Both the position numbers and the translations under genes were made by a program. Shown in pieces: positions 32,152 through 41,028 of a stretch of 45,942 nucleotides of DNA. Below the pieces are notes generated by a model that saw only the letters and a program-made list of their open reading frames with translations, was not told the DNA's origin and searched no databases. The stretch is from an uncultured Clostridia bacterium (lineage in GTDB: Bacteria; Bacillota; Clostridia; Christensenellales; CAG-314): NCBI GenBank assembly GCA_947630425.1, contig CANRHN010000009.1:1-45942 (forward strand), written 5' to 3'. Numbering within the stretch: the stretch's first letter is position 1; the number at the start of each line of letters is the position of its first letter.

Positions 32152-32777
32152 CAGCAGCCGCCCCCTCCCATACATTGACAACAGTTGCAACAAGCGTTGC
32201 AAAGCAAGCAGTCGGTACAAGAGCTACCCGTGCATGTGCCGTTCCCCGCGCCGATTCGCGGACCTTCGTCCACGGGGCGGGACGTTGAGCGCAGTTGATC
32301 GGGACTGATTGTGTTGCTTGCCAAAATTTTTGTCAATTTGTCGAGACTTTGTTTGTAGCGTTGATTTCCCGGTTCCATTTCGCAGGCAAGCTCCAACTGC
32401 CGCTTGCTTTCCAAAAACCAATTGCGTTTGTAAAACAAAATGGATTGAATGTAGTGCCACTCGGCGTCGCGGGTAACGCGGGCGTCAAGTTTGGCTTGAG
32501 CCTCTTCCAGCTTGCCGTCCGTTATCAACTGCTGAATGACGGTATAGTCGTCGTCCTCTTTGATGTCCTTTTCCTGCGATTGCTCCTGCCGTTCGATCAT
32601 TATGTCGCGGTAGGCAACTTCCAACTGCTGAAGTTTTTCCGAAGCCTCTTCGCCCGCTTCGCCAATTTGAAACCTGTCTTTTTGATACTGTTCCTTCAGC
32701 TCATTGTAACGGGCGTCTATTTCTTCCTGCGTGGCGGAAGGAGTCAATCCCAAAATTTCATACGCGTTGTAGTTCAT
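32151..32777 (-). CDS. Degenerate J-domain protein with Cys-rich tail
   Basis: The 208-residue protein starts with a J-like domain (YEILGLTPSATQEEIDARYNELK) at residues 3-65, but the HPD tripeptide needed to stimulate DnaK is replaced by KDR. A helical TPR-like middle follows (AQAKLDARVTRDAEWHYIQSILFYKRN). The last 30 residues hold eleven cysteines (CTGSSCTDCLLCNACCNCCQC), which could bind metal or be modified. The ATG at 32777 has GGGGAG upstream. It sits between the DUF5685 gene and the membrane protein gene. Confidence 0.8.
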   Translation of the reverse strand: MNYNAYEILGLTPSATQEEIDARYNELKEQYQKDRFQIGEAGEEASEKLQQLEVAYRDIMIERQEQSQEKDIKEDDDYTVIQQLITDGKLEEAQAKLDARVTRDAEWHYIQSILFYKRNWFLESKRQLELACEMEPGNQRYKQSLDKLTKILASNTISPDQLRSTSRPVDEGPRIGAGNGTCTGSSCTDCLLCNACCNCCQCMGGGGC

Positions 32778-32800
32778 CGTCACTCCCCAAAATTTTGTTT

Positions 32801-33649
32801 TTACGCTTTGAAGCGCGCAAGCACTTCCATGGATTTGTCGCGAATGCTGTCAAACAGCACGTTTTGCAAGATACAGCCGTATTTGCCGAGGTTCAAATCA
32901 TTGTACGCCATAGCCACTCGGTTCAGCACGGCAAAAAGCAAAAATTGCAATTCTTCCACCCTTGATGACAGCTCGCTTGCTTTGACTATGCCGTAACAGG
33001 CGACAAAAGGATTGTAGTTGCCCTTTTTTAAGTCCTTTTCGACATCGTCTAACGCGTCTATAAGGTAAATCCATTTGCCGAGATTGTAGCAAAGCGACTG
33101 AACGTCGGCGTTTGCCTCGTCTCCAATCAGTTGCACGGCAAAATCCGCCGAAAGCTGCGCAAAGCTGTGGCTTACCGCGTCCAAACTTTCGCTGTTTGCC
33201 TGCTCCATTTTCCTGAGTTCTTCGTAGCGAGCGCGCAACATTCCGTCAAGATTGGGCAAAATGCCTTGCGCTTTGCGGTAGGCGCGTTTAAGCATGCGAA
33301 ACGCCGTCTTTTTTTTGACTCCGCCGCCGTCTACCACGTCGTCGTAAAGATTCCAATAGGTCAGCAGTACGTTTGCCACAGCCATTTTGTCGATCAGCTC
33401 CGTTTGTTCAAGCACGGGACGCTTTTTGAAGGGCGAGCTGAAGCATCTGCGTTGCTCCACCTCAACGTCTCGTTGCGTCACCGCGTGAAAAAACACGTTG
33501 AAAAAATTGACGTCGTTGCTTATGAACAAACGCGGCACGTTGCCGAACAGCCTTTTGGTGGAAAAGCACATTCCGCACATAAAAGTCTGCCACACGCCCT
33601 GCTTGTCCTGAGATAGCTTTGCCTTTTCTATGTTCAAATAACCAAACAT
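32801..33649 (-). CDS. DUF5685-family protein with isoprenoid-synthase-like motifs
   Basis: The 282-residue protein begins MFGYLNIEKAKL and has CGMC at 25-28, as in DUF5685 proteins. It is all-helical and carries two Asp-rich motifs about 95 residues apart, YDDVVD at 102-107 and LDDVEKD at 200-206, followed by KKGNYNPF. This is the pattern of the class I isoprenoid synthase fold, where such motifs bind magnesium and diphosphate. The enzyme activity is an inference. The ATG overlaps the trpS stop (TGATG). Confidence 0.82.
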   Translation of the reverse strand: MFGYLNIEKAKLSQDKQGVWQTFMCGMCFSTKRLFGNVPRLFISNDVNFFNVFFHAVTQRDVEVEQRRCFSSPFKKRPVLEQTELIDKMAVANVLLTYWNLYDDVVDGGGVKKKTAFRMLKRAYRKAQGILPNLDGMLRARYEELRKMEQANSESLDAVSHSFAQLSADFAVQLIGDEANADVQSLCYNLGKWIYLIDALDDVEKDLKKGNYNPFVACYGIVKASELSSRVEELQFLLFAVLNRVAMAYNDLNLGKYGCILQNVLFDSIRDKSMEVLARFKA

Positions 33650-34665
33650 CAGCGAATTTGAGGTATCAATCCCACCTTGCGGTACACCTTTGCCAAGGTT
33701 TTTTGTGCAATGCAGCTTGCTTTGTCCGCGCCCCGCTTCAAAACCGCCTCGAGATACGCCTTGTCTCCCAACAGCCGCTTTTGCTCCGCCTGAATGGGTT
33801 GCAACACGGAAATCACGGCGTCGGCAACGGCGTCCTTGAACACACCGTAGCCCTTGCCCTCGAACAGGCGTTCCGCTTCGGCAATGCTTGTGCCGCTGCA
33901 CAAGGAGTAGATGTTGAGCAGGTTGCTCACCCCCGGTTTGTCGGCGCTGTGACGCACGCAGTGGGCGTCGGTGTCGCTGTCGGTGACGGCGCGGCGCAAC
34001 TTGCGGCGAATGGTGTCTATGTCGTCAGAAAGACTGATATAGCCGTTTTCGTTGGGGTCGCTCTTGGACATTTTGGCGGTGGGCTCTTGCAAGCTTTTGA
34101 TACTGCTGCCCGACTTGGAAAGCAAGCACTCCGGCACGACAAAGGTGTCGCTGTAGCGCGCGTTGAACCGCTCGGCAAGATCGCGAGTCAACTCCACGTG
34201 CTGAACCTGATCCTTTCCAACGGGCACGTACTGCGCCTGATACAACAGAATGTCGCTTGCCATCAGTACGGGGTAGTTCATAAGCCCCATGTTGATGTTG
34301 TCGGCGTGTTTTCTGGATTTGTCCTTGAACTGCGTCATTCGGTTGAGCTCGCCGACATATGCAATGGTGTCAAGTATCCAAGCAAGCTCTGTATGCTCGT
34401 GAACGTGCGACTGAATGAACAACGCGCTCTTTTCGGGGTCTATGCCGCAAGCAATGTAAAGCGCAACAAGCTCCAATGTGTTTTTGCGAAGCTCCGCGGG
34501 TACTTGAGCGACGGTCAGCGAGTGCAAGTCAACCACGCAAAACAGGCAGTCATATTGCTCCTGCAGCGGCGTCCAATTGCGAATGGCTCCGAGATAGTTG
34601 CCCAACGTCACCTTGCCCGTGGGTTGAACTCCCGAAAAAGCTCTTTTTTTGACTTCTTCCGCCAT
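33649..34665 (-). CDS. trpS: Tryptophanyl-tRNA synthetase
   Basis: This class I synthetase charges tRNA-Trp. The HIGH-equivalent motif is PTGKVTLGNYLGA near the N terminus, and the KMSKS motif KMSKSDPN lies near residue 190. The 338-residue length is standard. The start MAEEVKKRAF at 34665 is favoured by AGAGGTG upstream. It leads an operon with DUF5685, J-like and membrane genes, each overlapping or nearly so, so the accessory proteins are expressed with it. No T-box leader is seen. Confidence 0.96.
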   Translation of the reverse strand: MAEEVKKRAFSGVQPTGKVTLGNYLGAIRNWTPLQEQYDCLFCVVDLHSLTVAQVPAELRKNTLELVALYIACGIDPEKSALFIQSHVHEHTELAWILDTIAYVGELNRMTQFKDKSRKHADNINMGLMNYPVLMASDILLYQAQYVPVGKDQVQHVELTRDLAERFNARYSDTFVVPECLLSKSGSSIKSLQEPTAKMSKSDPNENGYISLSDDIDTIRRKLRRAVTDSDTDAHCVRHSADKPGVSNLLNIYSLCSGTSIAEAERLFEGKGYGVFKDAVADAVISVLQPIQAEQKRLLGDKAYLEAVLKRGADKASCIAQKTLAKVYRKVGLIPQIR

Positions 34666-34698
34666 TTTGCACCTCTTGCCCATTATAAATTACTATTC

Positions 34699-34727
34699 AG
34701 TATACCACCGCAAGCAAGGTTTGTCAA
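34699..34727 (-). promoter_or_regulatory. Promoter of trpS operon
   Basis: Minus-strand TTGACA (34722-34727), 17-base spacer, TATACT (34699-34704), about 30 bases before the start codon. Confidence 0.85.
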
Positions 34728-34790
34728 GAGAGGAGAACAGTCCCTTACAGTTGACGTAAATTTGTCTTTCGGACGTCCTTTTTGCGCAAC

Positions 34791-34822
34791 AAAAAACACC
34801 CAACCGCAGTTGAGTGTTTTTT
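34791..34822 (-). terminator. Terminator of the small lipoprotein gene
   Basis: Stem AAAACACTCAA/TTGGGTGTTTT type, A/T-rich at its base and ending in six Us on the minus strand, 25 bases after the stop at 34848. Confidence 0.8.
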
Positions 34823-34847
34823 GGGATTGGATTGAACTGTGAAAAAA

Positions 34848-35267
34848 TTACTGTGCGCCCATAACGTCCTTGCCGCTAAGCGAATAGGTCACAACAATCA
34901 TTGTCTTTTTCAAAGAAACCTTTACCTTTTTGATATCTTTGAATTCGGACTTGACTGCGTCATAATCTTTCTCGGCAGCTTCGGCGTCTTTGTAATAGTA
35001 GATTTTCACATAGTCGCCCTTGAGCTTTTTCAATGTTTCCTCTTTGGCAAGCTCGGCTATTGTGAAATCTTCAACATTGTTTCTATGTGCCGTTATTGAA
35101 GCCACTCTGTCGCCAACAGGCGTTGTGACAAGCAGAACGGAGTAATCTCTCTTTTCCAAAGTATCTCTGTCCTTTTCGGGATCTCCGGAATAGCCGCATG
35201 CCGCAAACAGACCTAACGCCAAAACGACGACAAGTACCATTGCGCTGATGGAAATTATCTTTTTCAT
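34848..35267 (-). CDS. Small lipoprotein of unknown function
   Basis: The 139-residue protein has a signal peptide (MKKIISISAMVLVVVLALG) and lipobox LFAAC at about residue 23, so it is lipid-anchored outside the membrane. The mature part is charged, with DYSVLLVTTPVGDRV and a Lys/Asp-rich second half. No known domain is recognised. GGAGG lies nine bases before the ATG, and the gene has its own promoter and terminator. Confidence 0.82.
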   Translation of the reverse strand: MKKIISISAMVLVVVLALGLFAACGYSGDPEKDRDTLEKRDYSVLLVTTPVGDRVASITAHRNNVEDFTIAELAKEETLKKLKGDYVKIYYYKDAEAAEKDYDAVKSEFKDIKKVKVSLKKTMIVVTYSLSGKDVMGAQ

Positions 35268-35296
35268 TGTGTTATACCTCCATGTTTGTTACAGAC

Positions 35297-35325
35297 ATAA
35301 TAGCATTGACCCCTCCCCCTGTCAA
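35297..35325 (-). promoter_or_regulatory. Promoter of the small lipoprotein gene
   Basis: Minus-strand TTGACA (35320-35325), 17-base G-rich spacer, TATTAT (35297-35302). Confidence 0.82.
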
Positions 35326-35420
35326 TTCTTGAATAAAAATTCTGCCGCGTATTTTTTCATTTTTTCCTGTCCGTGTGACAAATTTTGGAAAATTGAAGGG
35401 TGTTTTGGGGAATTTTACGC

Positions 35421-35447
35421 AAAAAAAAAGCACGACCTTCGTCGTGC
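35421..35447 (-). terminator. Terminator of cysK
   Basis: Perfect stem GCACGAC/GTCGTGC with a GAAG loop, followed by nine Us on the minus strand. Confidence 0.9.
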
Positions 35448-35477
35448 GTTTTGTCTTTTGTAAAAGAGGTTGAATTG

Positions 35478-36383
35478 TTATTCGTGTAACAGCGAAAGGT
35501 ATCTGTCGTCGCCGTCGGGGAAGAATGTGACTATGTTCGCGCCCTTGAATGCGCTGTCCTGCGCCATGCGAATGGCAACGGTGATGTTTGCCGCGGAGGA
35601 AATTCCGCAACTGTAGCCTTGCTTGAGATTGAGCAAGCGGAACATGTCAAGCGCTTCCTCGTCGGAAACAAGTTCCACGCGGTTTACAAGGCTTGCGTCG
35701 TAAAGCGCGGGAACAAAGCCTGCGCCTATGCCCTGAATATTGTGCGAGCCCTTTGTACCGCGGGAAATGACGGGGCTGCCCGCGGGCTCTACCGCCACCA
35801 CGTACAGCTCGGGGAATTTTTCTCTCAATCTTTTAGCCGTACCCATCAGCGTACCGCCCGTGCCAACGCCCGCAACCAAAACGTCCACGCGATCCAATTG
35901 CTCGAGCAGCTCCACTCCCGTGGAAAGGTAATGCGCGTTGACGTTTGCGGCGTTTTCAAATTGTCGCAAGCAAACGTGTCCCTGTCTGCTCAGGTAGTAT
36001 TCCGCCGCTTCGACTGCACCTTTCATGCCCAATTTGCCTTCGGTCAGCACCACCTGCGCGCCCAACCCCTGCATTAGTTGACGACGTTCCACCGTCATTG
36101 TTTCGGGCATGGTTATAAGCACCTTGTAGCCGCGTTTTACGCCGACGTAGGCAAGCGCAATGCCCATGTTGCCGCTGCTTGCTTCCACGATTGTGTCTCC
36201 CGCATGCAAAATTCCGCTTTCTTCGGCGGCAAGTATCATGCCGAGAGCAGCTCTGTCTTTGACGCTTCCGCTGGCGTTCATAGCTTCGTTTTTTACATAA
36301 ATGTCCGCTTCGAAATCTTCCTCGTAGGGAATGAGCGGCGTGTCGCCTATGCCGAGTTGGCGTGCCTCATTGCGAAAATCCAT
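35478..36383 (-). CDS. cysK: Cysteine synthase (O-acetylserine sulfhydrylase) family
   Basis: This 301-residue PLP enzyme joins sulfide to O-acetylserine to make cysteine, or acts on a related substrate. The PLP lysine is in SGSVKDRAA near residue 40, the substrate loop is ASSGNMGIALAY (usually TSGNTG), and the phosphate-binding loop is GVGTGGTLMG. The length and order match CysK/CysM. The altered substrate loop (M for T) leaves CysK versus CysM or cystathionine-type activity open. AAAGGAGG precedes the ATG. No serine acetyltransferase gene is adjacent. Confidence 0.88.
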   Translation of the reverse strand: MDFRNEARQLGIGDTPLIPYEEDFEADIYVKNEAMNASGSVKDRAALGMILAAEESGILHAGDTIVEASSGNMGIALAYVGVKRGYKVLITMPETMTVERRQLMQGLGAQVVLTEGKLGMKGAVEAAEYYLSRQGHVCLRQFENAANVNAHYLSTGVELLEQLDRVDVLVAGVGTGGTLMGTAKRLREKFPELYVVAVEPAGSPVISRGTKGSHNIQGIGAGFVPALYDASLVNRVELVSDEEALDMFRLLNLKQGYSCGISSAANITVAIRMAQDSAFKGANIVTFFPDGDDRYLSLLHE

Positions 36384-36425
36384 AGTTGCCTCCTTTGGCG
36401 TATGTGCGTCGTTGAATTTGGCTAC

Positions 36426-36454
36426 ATTATAGTGCGCACCCAAGCGGAAGTCAA
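36426..36454 (-). promoter_or_regulatory. Promoter of cysK
   Basis: Minus-strand TTGACT (36449-36454), 17-base spacer, TATAAT (36426-36431). No S-box or T-box leader fits in the 40-base leader. Confidence 0.85.
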
Positions 36455-36486
36455 CTTTTTGCGCGCTTTTTTGCTTTCAATATACG

Positions 36487-36525
36487 AAAAAACGGCGACT
36501 CGTGTGCATTGTTCACAAGCCGCCG
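36487..36525 (-). terminator. Terminator of leuS
   Basis: Long stem CGGCG..CTTGTG with CACACGAG..CGCCG, followed by six Us on the minus strand. Confidence 0.85.
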
Positions 36526-36599
36526 TCGAAAATTTTCCGAGTTTTGTAAGATTGTTGCGGCGAACACCCAAGCAGCATCGCCTTGCGTTTGGTCGGTGA

Positions 36600-39029
36600 T
36601 CAAACAATTATGTTCACAAGCCGACCGGGGATCGCTATCACCTTTTTGACGGTCGCACCGCCGACAGCCTGTTGCACCGCAGCGTCTGCCAACACAACGG
36701 ACTCCAGCTCCTTGGGAGAAAGCGTTGCGTCCACCGTGAGGCGTACCTTCGGGCGAGAATTGATTTGAACGAGAATTTCCGTCTCCTCCACCTTGAGCGC
36801 GTGTTCGTCGCAAACGGGGAAGGGGCTGACCACGATACTGCCGACATGTCCCGTTTGTTCCCACAGCTCCTCGCAAAAGTGCGGGGCAAGGGGACAAAGC
36901 AGCTTTAGCAGGTCGTCCGCCGTTTCGCGATACAGTTTGGCGTTTTTGACGGGAAGTTGGTCGTACTTGGAAAGCGCGTTTACCAACTCCATCATGCGCG
37001 CAACGGCGGTGTTGAACCCAAAGGACGGGTAATCGGCGTCCACGGCTTTGATGGTGGCGTGGCGCACTCTGTTCAACTCCTTTTCGTCGTGTCCCATTGC
37101 TTCCGTCGTTGAGTAGCTGCCGTAAGCCGACGTGACATAACGCTCTACGCGGTCCAACCATTTGTTGATGGCTTTGATGCCGTCGTCCGACCAAGGACCG
37201 CCTTCGATATAGCGAAATCCGAATGCCAGGTAGCAGCGGAACACATCTGCGCCGTAAGTGCCTACGTAATCGTCGGGGGACACCACGTTTCCGTGCGACT
37301 TGCTCATACGGTTGCCGTCCGGTCCGAGAATAACGCCCTGATGTACCAACGACTTGAAGGGCTCGTCAAAGTGCAAGTAGCCCATGTCCCTCAACGCCTT
37401 GGTGATGAATCGCGCGTAAAGCAGGTGCATACAAGCATGCTCTGCGCCGCCGACGTACTTGTCTACGGGGAGCATTTTGTCTACCCACTCGGTGTCGAAC
37501 GGTTTTTGAGAATTGTGCGCGTCGGGGTATCTGAGATAGTACCAACTGCTACACACAAACGTGTCCAACGTGTCGGGGTCGCGCGTGGCGGGTGCGCCGC
37601 ATTTGGGACACTTGACGTCGTGAATGAACTTGTCGTGCTTGGCAAGCGGACTTGTTCCGTCGGGACGGAACTCCACGTCGTAAGGAAGAAGTACGGGAAG
37701 ATTTTCGTCCAACACCTCGCCGCAGTGCGGACAATATATTATGGGAATGGGCGCGCCCCAATAGCGTTGACGGGAAACCAGCCAATCTCTGAGACGGTAG
37801 TTTGTTTTGAGTTCTCCCTTGTGGCTTTCCGCAAGCTTTTTTACCACGGCAAGCTTTCCCTGCTCGCTTGTAAGCCCGTCGAACTCTCCGCTGTTGCACA
37901 TCACGCCGTAGTCGGTAAAGGGCAAGCTGTCATTCACGTCCGCCGTTGCGCCCTTTATGACGCGCTTTATGTCCAGACCGTGCTTTTTGGCAAATTTGTA
38001 ATCGCGTTCGTCGTGAGAGGGCACTCCCATGACCGCGCCCGTACCGTAGCTGTTGAGTACGTAGTCGCCGATCCACACCTGAACCTTTTGTCCGTTGATG
38101 GGGTTGACGGCGTATGCGCCCGTAAACACGCCCGTTTTTTCCTTGGCGGTGGAAAGGCGTTCGATTTCGTTTGTTTTTGCCACTTCGTCGATGTAGGCTT
38201 GCACCGCCTCTTTTTGCTCGGGAGTTGTGATTTTGGCTACCAACTCATGCTCGGGGGCAAGCACCACGTACGTGCAGCCGAAAAGAGTGTCGGCGCGCGT
38301 TGTGAACACTTTGAAACTACCGCTGCCGTCCGCAAGGTCGAAAACAATTTCGCCGCCCTGCGATTTGCCTATCCAATTGCGCTGCATGGCTTTGGTCTTT
38401 TCGGGCCAATCCAGCGCGTCAAGTCCCTGCAACAGCTCCTCGGCATAGTCGGTAATTTTGAAAAACCACTGCGTAAGATCTTTTTTTATCACCTGACTGT
38501 CGCAACGCTCGCAGTGCCCGTCCACAACCTGCTCGTTGGCAAGCACCGTGTTGCAGCTCGGACACCAATTGACGGGGGCTTTTTTGCGATACGCCAGACC
38601 GTGCTTGTACAGCTCGGCAAAAATCCATTGCGTCCAACGGTAGTACTCGGGCAAACAGGTTTTTATTTCGTGATCCCAATCGAACATGGCGCCGATGTTT
38701 TTTAGCTGCTCTTCCATAACTTCGATGTTATGCAACGTGCTGTCCTCGGGGTGTACGCCCGTCTTTATGGCGTAGTTTTCCGCGGGCAGTCCGAATGCGT
38801 CAAAGCCCATGGGCTGAAATACGTTTTTGCCTTTCATTATCTGATAACGCGCAAAACTGTCCGTCAATCCGTAGTTGTACCAATGCCCGACGTGCAACTT
38901 GCTGCCGCTGGGGTAACTGAACATTTCCAAAACATAGTACTTGTTGTCTACGTCGGCGGGATCGAATTTGTACACTTGCCTTTCTTGCCAAAGCTTGTTC
39001 CACTTTTTTTCTACTGCGATTTTGTCCAT
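36600..39029 (-). CDS. leuS: Leucyl-tRNA synthetase
   Basis: This class I synthetase charges tRNA-Leu and edits mischarged products. The HIGH motif is HVGH in [15 protein letters not shown], the editing domain is inserted in the middle, the zinc-binding part has CPSC..CERC and CPHCGE..CPKCGAP, and KMSKS appears as NRMSKSHGN. The start [10 protein letters not shown] at 39029 gives 809 residues, normal for bacterial LeuS; the longer open frame 5' of it is promoter sequence. A consensus promoter precedes it and a terminator follows. Confidence 0.96.
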   Translation of the reverse strand: MDKIAVEKKWNKLWQERQVYKFDPADVDNKYYVLEMFSYPSGSKLHVGHWYNYGLTDSFARYQIMKGKNVFQPMGFDAFGLPAENYAIKTGVHPEDSTLHNIEVMEEQLKNIGAMFDWDHEIKTCLPEYYRWTQWIFAELYKHGLAYRKKAPVNWCPSCNTVLANEQVVDGHCERCDSQVIKKDLTQWFFKITDYAEELLQGLDALDWPEKTKAMQRNWIGKSQGGEIVFDLADGSGSFKVFTTRADTLFGCTYVVLAPEHELVAKITTPEQKEAVQAYIDEVAKTNEIERLSTAKEKTGVFTGAYAVNPINGQKVQVWIGDYVLNSYGTGAVMGVPSHDERDYKFAKKHGLDIKRVIKGATADVNDSLPFTDYGVMCNSGEFDGLTSEQGKLAVVKKLAESHKGELKTNYRLRDWLVSRQRYWGAPIPIIYCPHCGEVLDENLPVLLPYDVEFRPDGTSPLAKHDKFIHDVKCPKCGAPATRDPDTLDTFVCSSWYYLRYPDAHNSQKPFDTEWVDKMLPVDKYVGGAEHACMHLLYARFITKALRDMGYLHFDEPFKSLVHQGVILGPDGNRMSKSHGNVVSPDDYVGTYGADVFRCYLAFGFRYIEGGPWSDDGIKAINKWLDRVERYVTSAYGSYSTTEAMGHDEKELNRVRHATIKAVDADYPSFGFNTAVARMMELVNALSKYDQLPVKNAKLYRETADDLLKLLCPLAPHFCEELWEQTGHVGSIVVSPFPVCDEHALKVEETEILVQINSRPKVRLTVDATLSPKELESVVLADAAVQQAVGGATVKKVIAIPGRLVNIIV

Positions 39030-39056
39030 AGTTGCCTCAAAAACAAAGTTACTCAA

Positions 39057-39085
39057 ATTGTAGTTCAACATTACAAAATTGTCAA
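39057..39085 (-). promoter_or_regulatory. Promoter of leuS
   Basis: Minus-strand TTGACA (39080-39085), 17-base spacer, TACAAT (39057-39062). The start codon is only about 20 bases from the expected transcript start, so there is no room for a T-box. Confidence 0.82.
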
Positions 39086-39258
39086 CAACTTGTTGCGTGG
39101 CAAATCTTTCTTGTTTTTCGGCGTTTTTGACAAAAACATTTTTGAAAAAATGTCGAATTTTGTCACTTTTGAACGATTTTTGTGTTGTTTTGTCAATATG
39201 GGTGAACCTTCGGTGAAAAATTTTCATTAAAAAGTTCGATTATTTTTGTTAAAAAGTG

Positions 39259-39287
39259 TTGAATGTTGTAAAAAATTGTGCTATCAT
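39259..39287 (+). promoter_or_regulatory. Promoter of the Spo0A-C-like gene
   Basis: TTGAAT (39259-39264), 17-base spacer, TATCAT (39282-39287), followed by GAGGAGG and the ATG at 39313. Confidence 0.75.
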
Positions 39288-39312
39288 TTAACAAAAAAGA
39301 GGAGGAGTGTCT

Positions 39313-39756
39313 ATGTCCGACGACAGTAAAAACGCATGCTTTTTGCGTGGCGAAAAATTGTATCAGAGTGTTGTTGGCGACGGTGCGTGCGATGTACACG
39401 CGCTTGTCGGGCAATTGTTAATTGGTCTTGGTTTCAAAAGCAAGCTTATCGGAACGCAGTTTTTGAAGGACGCCATCGTTTACAGATATCAAAAATCCGA
39501 CGTGGCGCACGTAAGCTACAACAATGACGTGTACCTCCAAGTGGCTAACAAGCTACACTCTACCGTTTGCCGTGTGGAGCGCGCAATCCGCAACACCATC
39601 AACGACTGCGCCGAATTCGGCAATCTCAACGCCTTTGACGATTTGACACACGGCAGATTGACGGAAAACGGCTACGTTCCCTCCAATACCGAGTTGATAA
39701 GCAGCATTGTGGGTTGGTTAGAAATAGAAAAAGACAAGGGACACATCAAGGAGTGA
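39313..39756 (+). CDS. Orphan Spo0A C-terminal DNA-binding domain protein
   Basis: The 147-residue protein matches the effector domain of Spo0A: LIGLGFKSKLIGTQFLKDAI (helices before the recognition unit), then YLQVANKLHSTVCRVERAI at about 74-92, equivalent to the SRVERAIRHAI region that contacts the 0A box. There is no receiver domain, so it cannot be phosphorylated like Spo0A. It ends with about 40 extra residues. ATG 39313 is seven bases after GAGGAGG. It may be a constitutive or partner-controlled regulator. Confidence 0.85.
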   Translation: MSDDSKNACFLRGEKLYQSVVGDGACDVHALVGQLLIGLGFKSKLIGTQFLKDAIVYRYQKSDVAHVSYNNDVYLQVANKLHSTVCRVERAIRNTINDCAEFGNLNAFDDLTHGRLTENGYVPSNTELISSIVGWLEIEKDKGHIKE

Positions 39757-39776
39757 GGCTTGTTTTTGCAAAATCG

Positions 39777-39806
39777 TTGCGCCAAACGGCAATTTTGCCG
39801 TATAAT
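39777..39806 (+). promoter_or_regulatory. Promoter of nnrD with inverted repeat in the spacer
   Basis: TTGCGC (39777-39782), 18-base spacer, TATAAT (39801-39806). The inverted repeat acggcaa-tt-ttgccgt (39786-39801) fills the spacer and touches the -10, a classic repressor position. It lies just after the Spo0A-C-like gene stop. Confidence 0.6.
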
Positions 39807-39822
39807 GTTGTCGAGGGAAAAA

Positions 39823-40716
39823 ATGAAGGAACAAACAACTACTTTGTGGCAGCAAAAGGATTGCAAACAGTGCTTTGCTCCGCGCAGCGGCGAATGTAAC
39901 AAGGGCGACTTCGGCTACGTGGCGTTGATTGCAGGCAGTATTCGCTACGGCGGCGCGGCAAAGCTTGCCAATTTGGCGGCGGCAACCATGCGAAGCGGCG
40001 CGGGAGTCGTCAAATTGGCTGTGCCGAACTGCTTGTCGCAGGCTGTGCTTCCCTACTTGTTGGAAAGCACGCTTTTCCCTTTGTCGGAACAAAATGGCGA
40101 ATTGCGTTTTGAGCGTAACGAGCTGTCGGACCTTACGCACAACGTCAAAACGGTGGCTTTCGGCATGGGGTGCGGTACGGGCGACGGCGTAAAACAAATT
40201 TTGAAATTTTTGCTGAGCGAGTACGACGGCACATTGATTTTGGACGCCGACGGTCTGAATTGTTTGGCGCAAACTTCCGTTGCCATGCTTAAAAATTGCA
40301 AGCCGCGCGTTGTTTTGACGCCGCACGTAAAGGAGTTTTCGCGTCTTTCGGGCGTTTCGGTGCAGGAGATACAGTCGCATAAAGCGGAGCTTGCCAAGCA
40401 ATTTGCGCGGGAATACGGCGTAACGCTGCTGTTGAAAGGATCTGTCACCGTCGTCACGGACGGGGCAAAGACCTACTTGGTGCAACGCGGCTGTGCAGGA
40501 ATGGCAACCGCGGGCAGCGGGGACGTGCTTAGCGGAGTGCTTGCCGCCATTGCCGCCTTTAACGGCGAACGTCTGACGGAAGCCGCAACCACCGCCGCAT
40601 TTGTAAACGGCGTTGCGGGGGAGCTTGCCGAAAAAGAAGTAAATTCCGTTTCCATGGTCGCATTCGACACCGTTCGGCACATTCCCGAAGCCATAACGGA
40701 AATTTTGCGCAGCTAA
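39823..40716 (+). CDS. nnrD: ADP-dependent NAD(P)H-hydrate dehydratase
   Basis: The 297-residue enzyme repairs damaged NAD(P)H hydrates in the cytoplasm. It has the ribokinase-like fold of the CARKD/YjeF-C family: KGDFGYVALIAGS near the N terminus, DADGLN, LTPHVKEF, LLLKGSVTVV and GMATAGSGDVLSGVLAA at the nucleotide site. The usual N-terminal epimerase domain (NnrE) is absent, so epimerase must be encoded elsewhere. ATG 39823 has GAGGG upstream. A terminator follows at 40768-40803. Confidence 0.93.
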   Translation: MKEQTTTLWQQKDCKQCFAPRSGECNKGDFGYVALIAGSIRYGGAAKLANLAAATMRSGAGVVKLAVPNCLSQAVLPYLLESTLFPLSEQNGELRFERNELSDLTHNVKTVAFGMGCGTGDGVKQILKFLLSEYDGTLILDADGLNCLAQTSVAMLKNCKPRVVLTPHVKEFSRLSGVSVQEIQSHKAELAKQFAREYGVTLLLKGSVTVVTDGAKTYLVQRGCAGMATAGSGDVLSGVLAAIAAFNGERLTEAATTAAFVNGVAGELAEKEVNSVSMVAFDTVRHIPEAITEILRS

Positions 40717-41028
40717 ACTTCTAACGCGCACAACCCAAAAGAACACTCTTACACACATTTTTCACCGAAAAGGGCAATCGGCACAACACCATTGTCCTTT
40801 TTTCAAAATCGAACGTGCAAACTTTCTGTTCCACAACATTTGCCCTCATTTGCAAAAGCAAATTGACGTTACCCATTTTGCTTGTTGTGGGCATTTTTTG
40901 ACGAACAGTAAAGCGCGCCGATCCGTTGAAATTCTTGTTTGTCAAACATAATTTCGAAAATCCCTCAAAACCGCCCGAAAATTGCAAAAAAAAATGTAGA
41001 ATTTGTCATATTTTAATTAAATAGGTAC
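40717..41028. other. Gene-free stretch between nnrD and the C25 peptidase operon
   Basis: No gene is seen. It contains the nnrD terminator and a second hairpin region near 40843-40897 in which TGCCC/GGGCA outer arms and ATTTGC/GCAAAT inner arms are followed by six Ts, perhaps a backup terminator. The rest is AT-rich. Confidence 0.5.
40768..40803 (+). terminator. Terminator of nnrD
   Basis: Stem AAAAGGGCAAT/ATTGTCCTTTT (one G-U) with a 12-base loop, followed by more Ts. Confidence 0.75.

Noticed and set aside
37293..38705. 470-codon plus-strand open frame opposite leuS
   Set aside because: Antisense to the leuS catalytic and editing domains, whose motifs are clear on the minus strand.
39718..40758. 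346-codon minus-strand open frame opposite nnrD
   Set aside because: Antisense to NnrD, whose GSGD and DADGLN motifs are intact; the shadow protein has no recognisable feature.
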